Shown piece after piece: positions 25,972-36,186 of a stretch of 64,000 nucleotides of DNA. The stretch is from positions 1-64,000 of the forward strand of contig NZ_CANMCZ010000003.1 of assembly GCF_947496485.1 (NCBI RefSeq). Direction: 5' to 3'. Numbering within the stretch: position 1 is the first letter of the stretch; each line of letters begins with the position of its first letter. This DNA comes from an uncultured Winogradskyella sp. (GTDB lineage Bacteria; Bacteroidota; Bacteroidia; Flavobacteriales; Flavobacteriaceae). Position numbers and translations under genes: made by a program. Below the pieces are notes generated by a model. That model had not been told where the DNA came from. It saw only the letters and a program-made list of their open reading frames with translations, and did not search any database.

Positions 25972-27372
25972 TTAATTTCTAGTAACTGTAATAGAGTTTG
26001 ATAAATCAAAGCATCCTGACAAATCATTGGCATTGGCGCCCATTGTTGCACCTTGCAATCCATCTTCAAATCTTAAGTACCAGATTAAACACGTACCTGC
26101 TCCAGCACCATCAAAATCTACACCTTCCAATGCTGCTAGTGTTGGTGGCATACCTAATATAACACCAGTATCATCTGTAATAACAAATGTTGAATTTGTC
26201 CCTGTAGCGTTTGGGTCTGTAGTAATACCACTGACATTATCAATTGTTCCATCTACGGTAAATGTAAATGGACCACCAGAAAGCGTTCCTGCATTTGGTT
26301 CATTTCGAGTCACAGTAATAGAATTTGATAAACTAAAGAATCCTGATAAGCTATTCGCATTCATTCCTACTTCAGCTCCCATTAGACCATCCTCAAAACG
26401 TAAGTACCATATTAAACAAACTCCAGCTCCTGCACCATCAAAATCAACACCTTCTAAAGCTGCTATTGTTGGTGGTAGTCCTAAAATATTACCCATATCA
26501 TCTGTAATTACAAATGTTGAATTTGTACCAACTGCATTTGAATCTGTCGTAATTCCACTAACATTATCTACTGTGCCATCTACACAAAATGTAAAAGGAC
26601 TACCAGACAAGATACCAGCATCTGGTTCCGGATTTCTAGTAACAGTAATTGAGTTAGACAAATCAAAATCACCTTGAAGGTTATTTGCATTCATTCCCAT
26701 TTCTGCTCCTGTTAATCCATCCTCATATCTTAAGTACCATATTAAACAAACTCCTGTTCCGGCACCATCAAAATCTACACCTTCTAAAGCTGTTAGCGTT
26801 GGTGGTAAACCTAAAATATTACCCATATCGTCAGTAATTACAAATATTGAATTTGTACCAGCTGCATTTGGGTCTGTAGTAATACCACTCACATTATCTA
26901 CTGTACCATCAACCACAAAATTGAATGGCCCACCAGATAATACTCCCGCATTTGGCTCAGGATTTCTAAATACAGATATTGAATTTGATAGATCGAAACT
27001 TCCTTCTAAATCATTAGCATTTAGTCCCATTTCTGCTCCTACTAACCCATTCTCATATCTTAAATACCAAATTAAACATGTACCTACACCTGCACCATCA
27101 AAATCTACACCTTCTAAAGCTTCAATTGTTGGTGGCATGCCTAATATGACACCTGTGTTGTCTGTAATCACAAAAGTTCTATTAGTACCTACTGCATTTG
27201 GGTCTGTAGTAATACCGCTTACGTTGTCTGTTACCCCATCAACAAGAAATGTAAAAGGTCCGCCAGAAAGCACACCTGCATCTGGTATAATGATGGTGTT
27301 ATCATCATCGTTGCTGCAAGAAGTGGCAAAAATCCCTAGTGCCAAAACTGCTAAAATCATTTTTTTAATCAT
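25972..27372 (-). CDS. Surface lipoprotein with four 110-aa repeats
   Basis: A 466-residue lipoprotein: lipobox ending at C19 followed by SNDDD, an acidic pattern that favours surface exposure. From residue 31 it consists only of four tandem units of 107-110 residues (31-140, 141-250, 251-359, 360-466). Each unit has [DN]AGxLSGxPF, VDGxxDNVSGITTD, FVITDxxGxILGxPPT, ALEGVDFDGAGxGxCLIWYLR and LSNSIxVxRN, with one invariant Cys. I do not recognise the domain; the pattern is beta-rich and Asp/Asn/Gly-rich, suggesting an Ig-like or adhesin-like stalk. A Crp/Fnr regulator is encoded just upstream on the same strand. Confidence 0.85.
   Translation of the reverse strand: MIKKMILAVLALGIFATSCSNDDDNTIIIPDAGVLSGGPFTFLVDGVTDNVSGITTDPNAVGTNRTFVITDNTGVILGMPPTIEALEGVDFDGAGVGTCLIWYLRYENGLVGAEMGLNANDLEGSFDLSNSISVFRNPEPNAGVLSGGPFNFVVDGTVDNVSGITTDPNAAGTNSIFVITDDMGNILGLPPTLTALEGVDFDGAGTGVCLIWYLRYEDGLTGAEMGMNANNLQGDFDLSNSITVTRNPEPDAGILSGSPFTFCVDGTVDNVSGITTDSNAVGTNSTFVITDDMGNILGLPPTIAALEGVDFDGAGAGVCLIWYLRFEDGLMGAEVGMNANSLSGFFSLSNSITVTRNEPNAGTLSGGPFTFTVDGTIDNVSGITTDPNATGTNSTFVITDDTGVILGMPPTLAALEGVDFDGAGAGTCLIWYLRFEDGLQGATMGANANDLSGCFDLSNSITVTRN
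25975..27282 (-). repeat. Four in-frame tandem repeats of about 330 bp
   Basis: Units at 27282-26953, 26952-26623, 26622-26296 and 26295-25975, highly alike at the nucleotide level (for example the block encoding GVDFDGAG recurs in all four). Copy number could change by recombination between units. Confidence 0.9.
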
Positions 27373-27444
27373 TGCTTTTTAATTTTAAAATTTATATTTC
27401 AAAATTAAATGATAGCACATTCAAAAAATGTTAGCCAGCTAACA

Positions 27445-28116
27445 TTAAGCTGATTTTTTTAAGATTCTAATCTCTTTTCTGTTAAATTCTAAGTAGTTCT
27501 CCTCTTTAAGTTCATTTAGGAGAATGTTTATTGTTGGTCTAGATGTACCAATTAGTGAAGCCATATCTTTTTGGGTATAAGGATGCTTAATAATATGATC
27601 TCCCGTTTTATCGCAATCATAGCCATAATCTGTACAAAGCTCTTCTAAGAATTCGACTAAACGTGTTTTTGTATCCTTAAATAACAACAGTTGTAATCTA
27701 CGTTCTAACTTTTTGAACTTTAAACCAATAAATTTATATACTTTAAAACTAAAGGTTTGATTATTTCGCATCAAATCGTGCATGGTATCCACGCCTATAG
27801 GACAAATTGAAGTAGAATTATCAATAGATTGGGCGAACTCATCACGCATATCATCACCTAAAATAGCTTTTTCACCAAATAGTTCTCCTTTGGTTAAAAT
27901 GGCTTTTATAATTTCATTTCCATCTTCATTGTAATAGCCAATTTTAACCTTACCCTTTTCTATTAGATATACCTTATTAGCAGAATCTGCTTCAAAATAT
28001 ATATAATCTTTCTTTTTATAAGCACAAAAATCATGCTCATTCTTATAAGCTTTAAACTTATGTGGACATAGTACCTTAAAAAGGTTAACATCGTCAAAGA
28101 ACCACAATGACTGCAT
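27445..28116 (-). CDS. Crp/Fnr family transcriptional regulator
   Basis: A 223-residue regulator with a cyclic-nucleotide-binding-like sensor domain (about 28-125, including VYLIEKGKVKIGYYNEDGNE and GELFGEKAIL) and a C-terminal winged helix (TQKDMASLIGTSRPTINILLNEL, about 183-205). There is no FNR-type N-terminal cysteine cluster. The ligand is unknown. It lies 72 nt upstream of the repeat lipoprotein gene on the same strand, so that gene is a candidate target. Confidence 0.9.
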   Translation of the reverse strand: MQSLWFFDDVNLFKVLCPHKFKAYKNEHDFCAYKKKDYIYFEADSANKVYLIEKGKVKIGYYNEDGNEIIKAILTKGELFGEKAILGDDMRDEFAQSIDNSTSICPIGVDTMHDLMRNNQTFSFKVYKFIGLKFKKLERRLQLLLFKDTKTRLVEFLEELCTDYGYDCDKTGDHIIKHPYTQKDMASLIGTSRPTINILLNELKEENYLEFNRKEIRILKKSA

Positions 28117-28176
28117 TTGAGAAGTTTATTTGTTAGATAAATATATGTCGTAATAAATTTGCAAACCTTACAAAGC

Positions 28177-28202
28177 AAAAAAGTCCATGATTTCTCATGG
28201 AC
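28177..28202 (-). terminator. Terminator of aconitase gene
   Basis: GTCCATGA/TCATGGAC stem with a four-base loop; on the minus strand it is followed by six T. It lies 21 nt after the aconitase stop and upstream of the Crp/Fnr gene. Confidence 0.85.
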
Positions 28203-28223
28203 TCTTACTATTCATATTTGTCT

Positions 28224-30494
28224 TTAAGCTGCATTCTCTTTTTTTATGAGATTTAATGCAGAACCTTCATTATACCAATCAATTTGCGCTTGATTGTATG
28301 TGTGATTTAAAGCAATGATATCTTTGCTTCCATCTGCATGTACCACTTCTAAGTGAAGCTGCTTATCTGGTGCAAATTCATTTAGATCAATAAAGTTGAA
28401 GGTATCATCTTCTTGAATTAAGTCATAGTCAGATTCATTAGCAAACGTTAAACCTAACATACCTTGCTTTTTAAGATTTGTTTCGTGAATTCGAGCAAAA
28501 GACTTCACAATGACAGCAGCAACACCTAAGTGTCTTGGCTGCATTGCAGCATGCTCTCTAGAAGATCCTTCACCATAATTATGATCTCCAACTACTATTG
28601 ATTTTATACCAGCTTTCTTATATGCTCTCGCTGTATCTGGTACTCCACCAAACTCACCAGTTAATTGGTTTTTAACAAAGTTTGTTTTCTTACCAAAAGC
28701 ATTCACAGCACCAATTAAAGTGTTATTTGCAATGTTATCTAAGTGACCTCTAAAACGAAGCCATGGTCCGGCCATAGAAATATGATCAGTTGTACATTTA
28801 CCAAAAGCTTTTATTAATAGTTTTGCTCCCGAAATAGAATTACCAAGAGGTGTAAACGGTTCTAATAATTGTAAACGCTCTGATGTAGGATTCACAGTAA
28901 CTTCTACTCCGCTTCCATCGGCCACAGGTTCTAGATAACCGTTGTCTTTTACATCAAAACCCTTTGGAGGTAATTCCCACCCTGTTGGCTCATCGAACAT
29001 TACTTCTTCACCGTTTTCATTTATCAATTTATCTTTTAAAGGGTTGAAGTCTAAACGACCAGCAACAGCAATTGCTGCTGTTAATTCTGGTGATGCTACA
29101 AAAGCATGTGTATTAGGATTTCCATCTGCACGTTTAGCAAAGTTTCTATTAAAAGAATGTACAATACTATTCTTAGGTGCATTCTTAGGGTCACTGTATC
29201 TAGCCCATTGACCAATACAAGGTCCACAAGCATTGGTAAAAATCTTAGCATCAAGTTCTTCAAAGATTCCTAAAATGCCATCTCGTTCAGCTGTATAGCG
29301 CACTTGCTCAGAACCAGGGTTGATACCAAGTTCAGCTTTCATTTTTAAACCTTTATCTAATGCTTGTTGCGCAATAGATGAAGCTCTAGATAAATCTTCG
29401 TAAGAAGAATTGGTACAAGAACCAATTAATCCCCATTCTACCTGTATCGGCCAATCATTAGCTTTAGCTTTTTCTGTCATTGAACTGCCAACTTCAGTAG
29501 ATAAATCTGGTGTGAAAGGGCCATTTAATAAAGGGCCTAGCTCAGACAAATTAATATCAATAACTTGATCAAAATATTGTTCTGGGTTTGCATAAACCTC
29601 ATCATCTGCAGTTAAATATTCTCTTATTTTATTTGCTTCATCTGCAACATCTGCTCTATCCGTAGCTCGTAAATAACGCTCCATTGAATCATCGTAGCCA
29701 AATGTTGAAGTTGTTGCTCCAATCTCAGCTCCCATATTACAAATAGTACCTTTACCTGTACATGACATTGATGTTGCTCCAGGTCCAAAATATTCTACTA
29801 TTGCACCTGTTCCCCCTTTTACAGTAAGAATTTCAGCTACTTTTAAGATGACATCTTTTGGTGCGGTCCAACCTGATAATTTTCCAGTTAATCTTACACC
29901 AATTAATTTAGGAAACTTAAGCTCCCAAGCCATTCCTGCCATAACATCTACAGCATCTGCACCACCTACTCCAATTGCTACCATTCCTAATCCTCCTGCA
30001 TTTACCGTATGTGAATCTGTTCCAATCATCATTCCACCTGGAAATGCATAATTTTCTAATACAACTTGATGAATTATACCAGCACCAGGTTTCCAAAAAC
30101 CGATACCATATTTATTAGAAACTGACTCTAAGAAATTAAATACCTCACTGCTTGTACTATTAGCATGTTTTAAATCTGTAGCAGCACCATCTTTGGCCTG
30201 TATTAAGTGATCGCAATGCACAGTTGTTGGTACAGCCACTTTTGGTTTACCTGCTTGCATAAATTGCAGTAAAGCCATCTGCGCAGTTGCATCTTGACAA
30301 GCCACACGATCAGGTGCAAAATCTACATAATCCTTACCTCTGGTAAAGGCCTTATTTGGTTTTCCATCCCAAAGATGAGAGTATAATATTTTTTCTGAAA
30401 GTGTTAATGGTTTACCAACTATTTCTCTAGCAGCATCAACGCGCTCTGTCATGTTAGCGTAAACCTTTTTAATCATATCAATGTCAAAAGCCAT
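28224..30494 (-). CDS. Aconitate hydratase
   Basis: TCA-cycle enzyme interconverting citrate and isocitrate. The 756-residue length and sequence ([15 protein letters not shown]..., [13 protein letters not shown]) match the mitochondrial-type aconitase common in Bacteroidota rather than the 890-residue AcnA or AcnB. The 4Fe-4S ligands are in [11 protein letters not shown] and [12 protein letters not shown]-terminal swivel domain contains [15 protein letters not shown]. Monocistronic: promoter box upstream, terminator downstream. Confidence 0.96.
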   Translation of the reverse strand: MAFDIDMIKKVYANMTERVDAAREIVGKPLTLSEKILYSHLWDGKPNKAFTRGKDYVDFAPDRVACQDATAQMALLQFMQAGKPKVAVPTTVHCDHLIQAKDGAATDLKHANSTSSEVFNFLESVSNKYGIGFWKPGAGIIHQVVLENYAFPGGMMIGTDSHTVNAGGLGMVAIGVGGADAVDVMAGMAWELKFPKLIGVRLTGKLSGWTAPKDVILKVAEILTVKGGTGAIVEYFGPGATSMSCTGKGTICNMGAEIGATTSTFGYDDSMERYLRATDRADVADEANKIREYLTADDEVYANPEQYFDQVIDINLSELGPLLNGPFTPDLSTEVGSSMTEKAKANDWPIQVEWGLIGSCTNSSYEDLSRASSIAQQALDKGLKMKAELGINPGSEQVRYTAERDGILGIFEELDAKIFTNACGPCIGQWARYSDPKNAPKNSIVHSFNRNFAKRADGNPNTHAFVASPELTAAIAVAGRLDFNPLKDKLINENGEEVMFDEPTGWELPPKGFDVKDNGYLEPVADGSGVEVTVNPTSERLQLLEPFTPLGNSISGAKLLIKAFGKCTTDHISMAGPWLRFRGHLDNIANNTLIGAVNAFGKKTNFVKNQLTGEFGGVPDTARAYKKAGIKSIVVGDHNYGEGSSREHAAMQPRHLGVAAVIVKSFARIHETNLKKQGMLGLTFANESDYDLIQEDDTFNFIDLNEFAPDKQLHLEVVHADGSKDIIALNHTYNQAQIDWYNEGSALNLIKKENAA

Positions 30495-30536
30495 AAAGTA
30501 TATTTAAAGGTTGATAATTCTTATTTTTAAGCGACA

Positions 30537-30544
30537 CAAATTTA
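30537..30544 (-). promoter_or_regulatory. -7 box of aconitase gene
   Basis: Minus-strand TAAATTTG, 42 nt upstream of the start codon. The -33 element is weak. The remaining gap to 30783 is very AT-rich and shows nothing else I can support. Confidence 0.45.
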
Positions 30545-30783
30545 CGAATTTTAAAGAGGATTTAAAAATATGTAACAGAATTGCTTATTCTTTGAAAATA
30601 AATCATAGTGCAAGCCATTCCTTGACAAGATTATGAATAATTAACAGTAAAATAACGATTTAGCTATTAATTTAACAAATTGTCTTATTTAGAATTAATA
30701 TGAATTTAAATTTTGAAGGAATTCATTTTATTTTAAAACGATTACCACAATCTCAATTCCAATATTGATAAGATTGTATATCG

Positions 30784-31737
30784 TTAAAATAGACTTTGAA
30801 TAATTTTCTCGTCCGTGATTCCTTCAGCTTCAGCTTTATAGTTCTTAATGATTCTGTGCCTCAGAATTCCAGTAGCTACAGCTTGTATGTTTTCAATGTC
30901 CGGTGAAAATTTTCCTGTAGTAGCGGCATGTGTTTTTGCTGCAAGAATTAAATTTTGTGAAGCTCTTGGTCCAGCTCCCCAATCTACAAATTCTTTTACG
31001 ATATCTGCCGCTGTGGCTGCTTTTGGTCTTGTTTTACTTACCAATGAAACAGCGTATTCTACAACATTATCAGCTACAGGAATACGACGAATTACATTCT
31101 GAAAATCTATAATTTCCTGAGCGGTAAATAAAGAATTAACAGTCAATTGAATGTCTGTAGTGGTTGCTTTTACAACATCTACTTCTTCTTGAAATGAAGG
31201 GTATTCTAATTTAATAGCGAACATAAAACGATCTAACTGAGCTTCTGGCAATGGGTAAGTTCCTTCTTGCTCAATAGGGTTTTGTGTTGCTAATACAAAA
31301 TATGGTAAGCTCAATTTATATTGGTGACCCGCTACTGTAACCGCCCGCTCTTGCATAGCTTCTAACAAAGCTGCTTGTGTTTTTGGTGGAGTCCTGTTAA
31401 TCTCATCTGCCAAAATAATATTTGCAAATATTGGTCCTTTTATAAATTTAAAATGACGATTCTCATCCAAAATCTCACTACCTAAAATATCACTAGGCAT
31501 TAAATCTGGTGTAAACTGAATACGTTTAAAATCTAAACCTAAAGCTTGTGCAATTGTATTAACCATTAAGGTTTTTGCTAGACCGGGAACTCCAATCAAT
31601 AATGAGTGTCCTCCAGAAAAAATAGAAATCAATATCTGATTAACAACATCTTCTTGACCTATGATGACTTTAGCAATTTCTTGTTTTAGTGCATTATATT
31701 TTTTGACAAAATTTTCAATTATAGCAACATCAGACAT
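30784..31737 (-). CDS. MoxR-family AAA+ ATPase
   Basis: A 317-residue chaperone-like ATPase with Walker A GVPGLAKT (49-56), Walker B LADEINRTPPKTQ, and sensor regions ATQNPIEQEGTYPLPEAQLDRF. MoxR proteins help to assemble or activate partner complexes, usually next to a DUF58 protein with a VWA domain. Here the upstream neighbour, 3 nt away, is a SurA-like PPIase and no DUF58 gene follows within the gap downstream. A second MoxR (57105) has the usual partners. A role tied to the periplasmic folding genes is possible. Confidence 0.92.
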   Translation of the reverse strand: MSDVAIIENFVKKYNALKQEIAKVIIGQEDVVNQILISIFSGGHSLLIGVPGLAKTLMVNTIAQALGLDFKRIQFTPDLMPSDILGSEILDENRHFKFIKGPIFANIILADEINRTPPKTQAALLEAMQERAVTVAGHQYKLSLPYFVLATQNPIEQEGTYPLPEAQLDRFMFAIKLEYPSFQEEVDVVKATTTDIQLTVNSLFTAQEIIDFQNVIRRIPVADNVVEYAVSLVSKTRPKAATAADIVKEFVDWGAGPRASQNLILAAKTHAATTGKFSPDIENIQAVATGILRHRIIKNYKAEAEGITDEKIIQSLF

Positions 31738-31740
31738 ATA

Positions 31741-33183
31741 CTATTGATTTTTTAACCAGTTACTTTGAAAATCACAATCTCGATATTCTCCATTTATTTT
31801 TATATAGGTATCTACAATAGTCTTTTTTTGCCACTTCGCAATAGCTTCAACCTGTTTATCTTGTAATGCTAGCGCTTTAATTTTTAGATAGTCTTTTGCA
31901 AAGTCTGCCTCATGGTCATCAATTCTATCTGTAACCGTTAGAATTTTAAATTTTATACTGTTGATTCTATCCTCATCTTGAATTACCTTACTAATCTCAC
32001 CATCCTTTAAATCTTGGATTTGCGTATAAAGCTCAGTATCCATTCTTGTTAATTCAAAATTAAAATCTTGGGTGGTTGGATTTGTCATTTGTCCACCTTC
32101 ATACTTTGTTTCTTTCTCATCACTAAATTCTCTAGCAGCTTCAGCAAAAGTTAATGTTCCATCTACGATTTTGGCTCTAACTTCATCAATTTCATCTTTA
32201 GCTTTTTGGATTGCGTCTTGCGTTAATTCTGGTCGTAATAAAATGTGCCTTACATCGTACTCTTGTCCTCTAATTTTTTCTAATAATATAATATGATAAC
32301 CAAAATCAGTTTCAAAAGGCTCAGAAATTTCACCTTCTTGCATGGAGAAAGCAACATCTCTAAACTCTTTCACCATTCTTGGTTGTTTTCTGTTTAATGT
32401 GTATTTCCCACCGTTTGCCTTAGAGGCTGAATCGTCAGTATAAAACAATACTTTGGTTGTAAAACTCGACCCATTTTCCTCAACGTCTCTTTTAAAGCCT
32501 TTTAACTTTTCTATTGTAGCTTTCTTAGATTCTTCAGTAACTTCAGGAATTATTACTATCTGAGCTAATTTTAATTCTGTACCAAATGTTGGTCTTTCAT
32601 CTTCGGGAATACTATTAAAAAATTGTCTTACTTCCTCTGGAGTTACTTCAATTTCGGCAGTAACTTTATTTTGCATTTCACTAGCGAGATACCCATTTTT
32701 ATTTATCTCGTACATCTGATCTCTAAGTGCTTGCTCTGAATCCTTTTTATAAAATTTGAGCAAACCCGCCATATCACCTTTAGTCTGAGCTAAAATACCT
32801 TGAATCTGTTGCTCTACAAGTCCTTGGATATATAGCTCATTAACCAAAATACTATCTTGGATAGCTTGGTGTGCATATAACTTACTTTCTAACAAGCTTC
32901 CGAAAAGCTCGCAACGCGTTACCCCCTCTAAATCGGCTCCTTGAGCTTTTAACTGTTCTATTTCTCTATCTAAGTCTGACTCTAATAAGATAAAATCACC
33001 AACAACTGCAGCTACACCATCAGCTTTAATACGTGTTTTGTTAACAACACTATCTTTTGGCTTTTCCACTTGTGGTTTTTCGTCATCAATTATTTCTTGA
33101 GCATTGCTAAAACTGAATGACATAAAGCAAATTAGAAGTATTGCTTTAATTATAAATTTGGAATTGATTGTTTTTAATGGCAT
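31741..33183 (-). CDS. SurA-like periplasmic prolyl isomerase
   Basis: A secreted protein of 480 aa from the preferred start MPLKTINSKFII (33183), with a signal peptide ending in SNAQ. It has an N-terminal chaperone-like helical domain (about 50-175) and two parvulin domains (about 180-275 and 285-390), with GYHIILLEK in the first and VRHILLRP plus FAEAAREFSDE in the second. This is the SurA layout for outer-membrane protein folding. An ATG/ATT start further upstream (33198) adds five residues. The gene starts inside the end of the next PPIase-like gene. Confidence 0.92.
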   Translation of the reverse strand: MPLKTINSKFIIKAILLICFMSFSFSNAQEIIDDEKPQVEKPKDSVVNKTRIKADGVAAVVGDFILLESDLDREIEQLKAQGADLEGVTRCELFGSLLESKLYAHQAIQDSILVNELYIQGLVEQQIQGILAQTKGDMAGLLKFYKKDSEQALRDQMYEINKNGYLASEMQNKVTAEIEVTPEEVRQFFNSIPEDERPTFGTELKLAQIVIIPEVTEESKKATIEKLKGFKRDVEENGSSFTTKVLFYTDDSASKANGGKYTLNRKQPRMVKEFRDVAFSMQEGEISEPFETDFGYHIILLEKIRGQEYDVRHILLRPELTQDAIQKAKDEIDEVRAKIVDGTLTFAEAAREFSDEKETKYEGGQMTNPTTQDFNFELTRMDTELYTQIQDLKDGEISKVIQDEDRINSIKFKILTVTDRIDDHEADFAKDYLKIKALALQDKQVEAIAKWQKKTIVDTYIKINGEYRDCDFQSNWLKNQ

Positions 33184-33997
33184 CTTTTGTAATATCATTT
33201 TCGAGTTGCTTGATGAGCTCTAGTTTTCTCTTGTTTATAACAATTTGTTTGATAGATTTATTGACATAATCTAAAGGGGCATAGTCGTTTTGAAGACGTA
33301 CATCAATAACTTGCATCAAATATAGGTTTAATGAATCTTTGAGTTGTATATAATTAGATTTTTTTAACAGTTGATTTTTATTTTCAACAGTTACTACTGG
33401 AATTTTTTCAGCAACTTCACTGAATTTTATCCAAATAGAATCATTTAATGAGTACGTTCTAAACTGTACCGAAATAGAATCTAGGTAACGTTTATCTTTA
33501 GCTTTAAAACGTTTAAATCTGGTTTTTATGGTATCTATATCTATGGGATTTAGTGGTAAGCTGATATATCTAAATTGTATTAAATCATCGTTAAGCTTAA
33601 AAGATTCTTTATTGGCCTCGTAAAAAACTTCTGCCTCTTCAGAATGCACAATGGTATCCATATTTTTTTTAACTAGCCTTTCTAAATAGGCTTTAGTATA
33701 TAGGTCATTTTTATACTGATCTACAAGTCTAGAAAATTCATTTTGTTTTTCTTCCGAAAGGTTTACCAAAGCACCATCCATTAAAAGCAATTGTCTTGCC
33801 CAACGATTAATGTAAGAATTAACTAATAATGTGCTATCTTCCTTAGATGCACCCTCAGGAACTATACCTTCAATATCTTCCTTGTACAAATAAGCATCAT
33901 CTACTCTAGCAATAGGTTCGCGATTATCTGTTGATTTAAAAAAATCGCAGCTAGTAATTAGAAAGCAAAAAATAAGTATGTATAATGTGTGTTTCAA
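33146..33997 (-). CDS. Lipoprotein, SurA N-terminal-like
   Basis: A 283-residue lipoprotein with a lipobox at ITSC (C17). The sequence PIARVDDAYLYKEDIEGIVPEG resembles the opening of SurA/PpiC chaperone domains, followed by a long helical stretch, but there is no recognisable parvulin active domain. It is likely a membrane-tethered periplasmic chaperone partner. It is the middle gene of three PPIase-type genes, 8 nt after the 34006 gene and overlapping the next by 38 nt. Confidence 0.82.
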   Translation of the reverse strand: MKHTLYILIFCFLITSCDFFKSTDNREPIARVDDAYLYKEDIEGIVPEGASKEDSTLLVNSYINRWARQLLLMDGALVNLSEEKQNEFSRLVDQYKNDLYTKAYLERLVKKNMDTIVHSEEAEVFYEANKESFKLNDDLIQFRYISLPLNPIDIDTIKTRFKRFKAKDKRYLDSISVQFRTYSLNDSIWIKFSEVAEKIPVVTVENKNQLLKKSNYIQLKDSLNLYLMQVIDVRLQNDYAPLDYVNKSIKQIVINKRKLELIKQLENDITKDAIKNNQFQIYN

Positions 33998-34005
33998 AAG
34001 AATAT

Positions 34006-35949
34006 TTAATTACCAATTTTTGCTTTAACCGTGTTTAGTACATCTTGGTTTATTTTAACCTTAAAACGCTTGTTTAAATCATCAATCCAGTTGTTTTCTA
34101 TTACAGCTTGGTAATCGTTTATAACATTACCTTTTGCTTCTTCTAAAGTTTTTGTTCTGGCTGGTAAAACTTCTTTAACATCTATAACATGAAACGCTTC
34201 GTTGTGTTGGTATATTTTAGACACACCATCCTTAGTCTTAAAATTGGTAGGCAGTTTACTATCATTTGTATTGTAAGTTCCTTTTGTGAAAATTACATTT
34301 TGCTTATCGTTTGTATTTAAAACTTTCTTAATTTCTTCTTCTGTTTTTCCTTTTTTCATCAATTTACGAGCTGTATTTACCACAGATTCATCTGCTGATG
34401 ACGCCATAACAACTTCTACTCTATTTTGCCACTGGTACTTAGATTTATTCTCTTTATAGAATACCTCTAAACCAACAGTATCCTTCGAAGCTTTATTCCA
34501 AATCTCTTTTTCCATCAATTCAAACAACAAAAGTCCGTCTCTATATTCTTTGAGAATATTAGCAAAATCTTTATTCTCATTTTCGAGATTATCTTCTCTG
34601 AATTGTAAAATAGACTTTTCAAAAAATGAATCATATTCTTTATCTACAATACCAGAAAACGGTGTTTTCTTACCAGCATAAATACGTTGTGCAGACATTA
34701 AATGGCGACCAAACTCATTGTAAGTAAAAGATCTGTTATTTATAGAAAATATTGTTTCATCTTTTGCAAAATCATCTGGCAATCTCCAAGAACGCTGAAA
34801 AAAATCAGAATTTAATATAGTTTCAAAATACGCTTTGGCTTTAGGATTTTTAGAAATTCTATATCGTTTCTTAAGCTCCTTTACCATTGCATCGTTTATG
34901 AGCTTAGATCTAGAATCTCTTTGCACCTTAGTTTCTAAAGATGATTTTAAGTCTTTTAAAGCATCTACAGGTTTTAAGTTGATACGTTTTATAATATGCC
35001 AACCGTATTCAGATTTAAATGGTTTACTAACATCACCATCAGCTTTTATTGCAAAGGCATTATCTTCAAAAATCTGAGAACTCAATTGCCCACTTTTAAA
35101 AGGTGATAACTTACCACCATTTGCTGCTGAACTTTTATCATCAGAAAATTGCTTAGCCAAAGCCTCAAAACTTTCACCTTGATTTAATTTTTTATAGATC
35201 TCATTAATTCGTTGCTCTGTATCTAAAAGCGAATCCTTTTGGTTAAGACCGACCATAATATGTGCGGCCGTCATTGTACCTCTTGATGCTCGCTTGTCTT
35301 TAACCCATACTACATGGTAACCAAACTGAGTTCTAAAAGGCATAGAAATTTCGCCTTTAGGTGTTTTATAAGCAGCAGTTTCAAAATCGTAAACCATCTT
35401 AAAGGCTGAAAAATAGCCTAAGTCCTCGAGAAAAATAGTATTACCATTGTGCATTTCGGATTTAACTTTATCAAACCCATCTTTTAGCACGCGTTCTCTC
35501 AATGCCAAAACGTCTTTGTAAGCTTTTAAGGTGTCTTTTTCAGTCTCAGCCAAACGAACTAAAATATGTGAGGCATTAATATCTATGTTGCTACGATCAT
35601 AAGCTTCCTTCACCAAAGCTTCTGTAACCTTATTTTCTGATAAATAATTTTTGGTTAACTGCTTTTTATAATTCATAAATTCACGTAGATACTTCTTATC
35701 TTCATGAAGTTTTAAACGTTTTGCTTCTTTGAGTTTTAGCTGATATTCAGTAAATAATTTTAAATAACCCTCAACATCTTTTTGACTTTCATCCTTTACT
35801 AAATCTAAATTCTTATTATAAACTCTTAAAAATTCGGAAGCCATCACGGCATCACCATCAACTGTAAGTAACACTTCGTCTTTTTCTTGAGAAAACGAAA
35901 AGTTAATTACAAATAGCACTATAAATAAACTTTTTAATTTAATACTCAT
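34006..35949 (-). CDS. PpiC/SurA-type prolyl isomerase, 647 aa
   Basis: A secreted protein (signal peptide MSIKLKSLFIVLFVINFSFS) with an N-terminal helical domain, two parvulin domains (about 120-225 with ASHILVRLAE and GYHVVWVKD; about 230-330 with AAHIMVGLNQ and FEALAKQFSDDK) and a long C-terminal helical region. It probably chaperones outer-membrane proteins. The open frame runs 42 codons further upstream, but that part lacks a signal and the Met at 35949 gives a typical one. It is the first gene of the cluster ending at the MoxR gene. Confidence 0.92.
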   Translation of the reverse strand: MSIKLKSLFIVLFVINFSFSQEKDEVLLTVDGDAVMASEFLRVYNKNLDLVKDESQKDVEGYLKLFTEYQLKLKEAKRLKLHEDKKYLREFMNYKKQLTKNYLSENKVTEALVKEAYDRSNIDINASHILVRLAETEKDTLKAYKDVLALRERVLKDGFDKVKSEMHNGNTIFLEDLGYFSAFKMVYDFETAAYKTPKGEISMPFRTQFGYHVVWVKDKRASRGTMTAAHIMVGLNQKDSLLDTEQRINEIYKKLNQGESFEALAKQFSDDKSSAANGGKLSPFKSGQLSSQIFEDNAFAIKADGDVSKPFKSEYGWHIIKRINLKPVDALKDLKSSLETKVQRDSRSKLINDAMVKELKKRYRISKNPKAKAYFETILNSDFFQRSWRLPDDFAKDETIFSINNRSFTYNEFGRHLMSAQRIYAGKKTPFSGIVDKEYDSFFEKSILQFREDNLENENKDFANILKEYRDGLLLFELMEKEIWNKASKDTVGLEVFYKENKSKYQWQNRVEVVMASSADESVVNTARKLMKKGKTEEEIKKVLNTNDKQNVIFTKGTYNTNDSKLPTNFKTKDGVSKIYQHNEAFHVIDVKEVLPARTKTLEEAKGNVINDYQAVIENNWIDDLNKRFKVKINQDVLNTVKAKIGN

Positions 35950-36186
35950 AATCTCTATCACTTTAATATTGCAATTATTCTTTTTTTGAAGTTCAGCAAA
36001 AATAACATAAATAGCTAATTTAACAAGATGAATACTTTTCATTATTTTAGAATAAATTAGTAAAAATCTCACCAAAATAAATACACAGAATATTAAATAC
36101 TGATTTGAACAATTAAATACGTATTAACGTCGATAAGATTAAACTATTGCTATGACATTTTATACTTTTATGAAAATTCCCTCTCA

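Noticed and set aside
25975..27282. Possible CRISPR-like array from regular repeats
   Set aside because: The period is about 330 bp and the units are coding and contiguous without spacers. No cas genes are near.
26027..27382. Two long plus-strand open frames (26027-26677 and 26921-27382) opposite the repeat lipoprotein
   Set aside because: They are antisense shadows of the four repeats, with no signal or known motif and poor composition (Pro/Ser/Val-rich). The minus-strand frame has a lipoprotein signal and consistent repeat grammar.
30495..30783. Possible small RNA or gene between MoxR and aconitase
   Set aside because: Only AT-rich sequence apart from the aconitase -7 box. No stable hairpin or frame above 30 codons seen.
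35950..36075. 42-residue extension of the 647-aa PPIase
   Set aside because: It would bury the clear signal peptide that starts at 35949. No conserved residues in the extra part.
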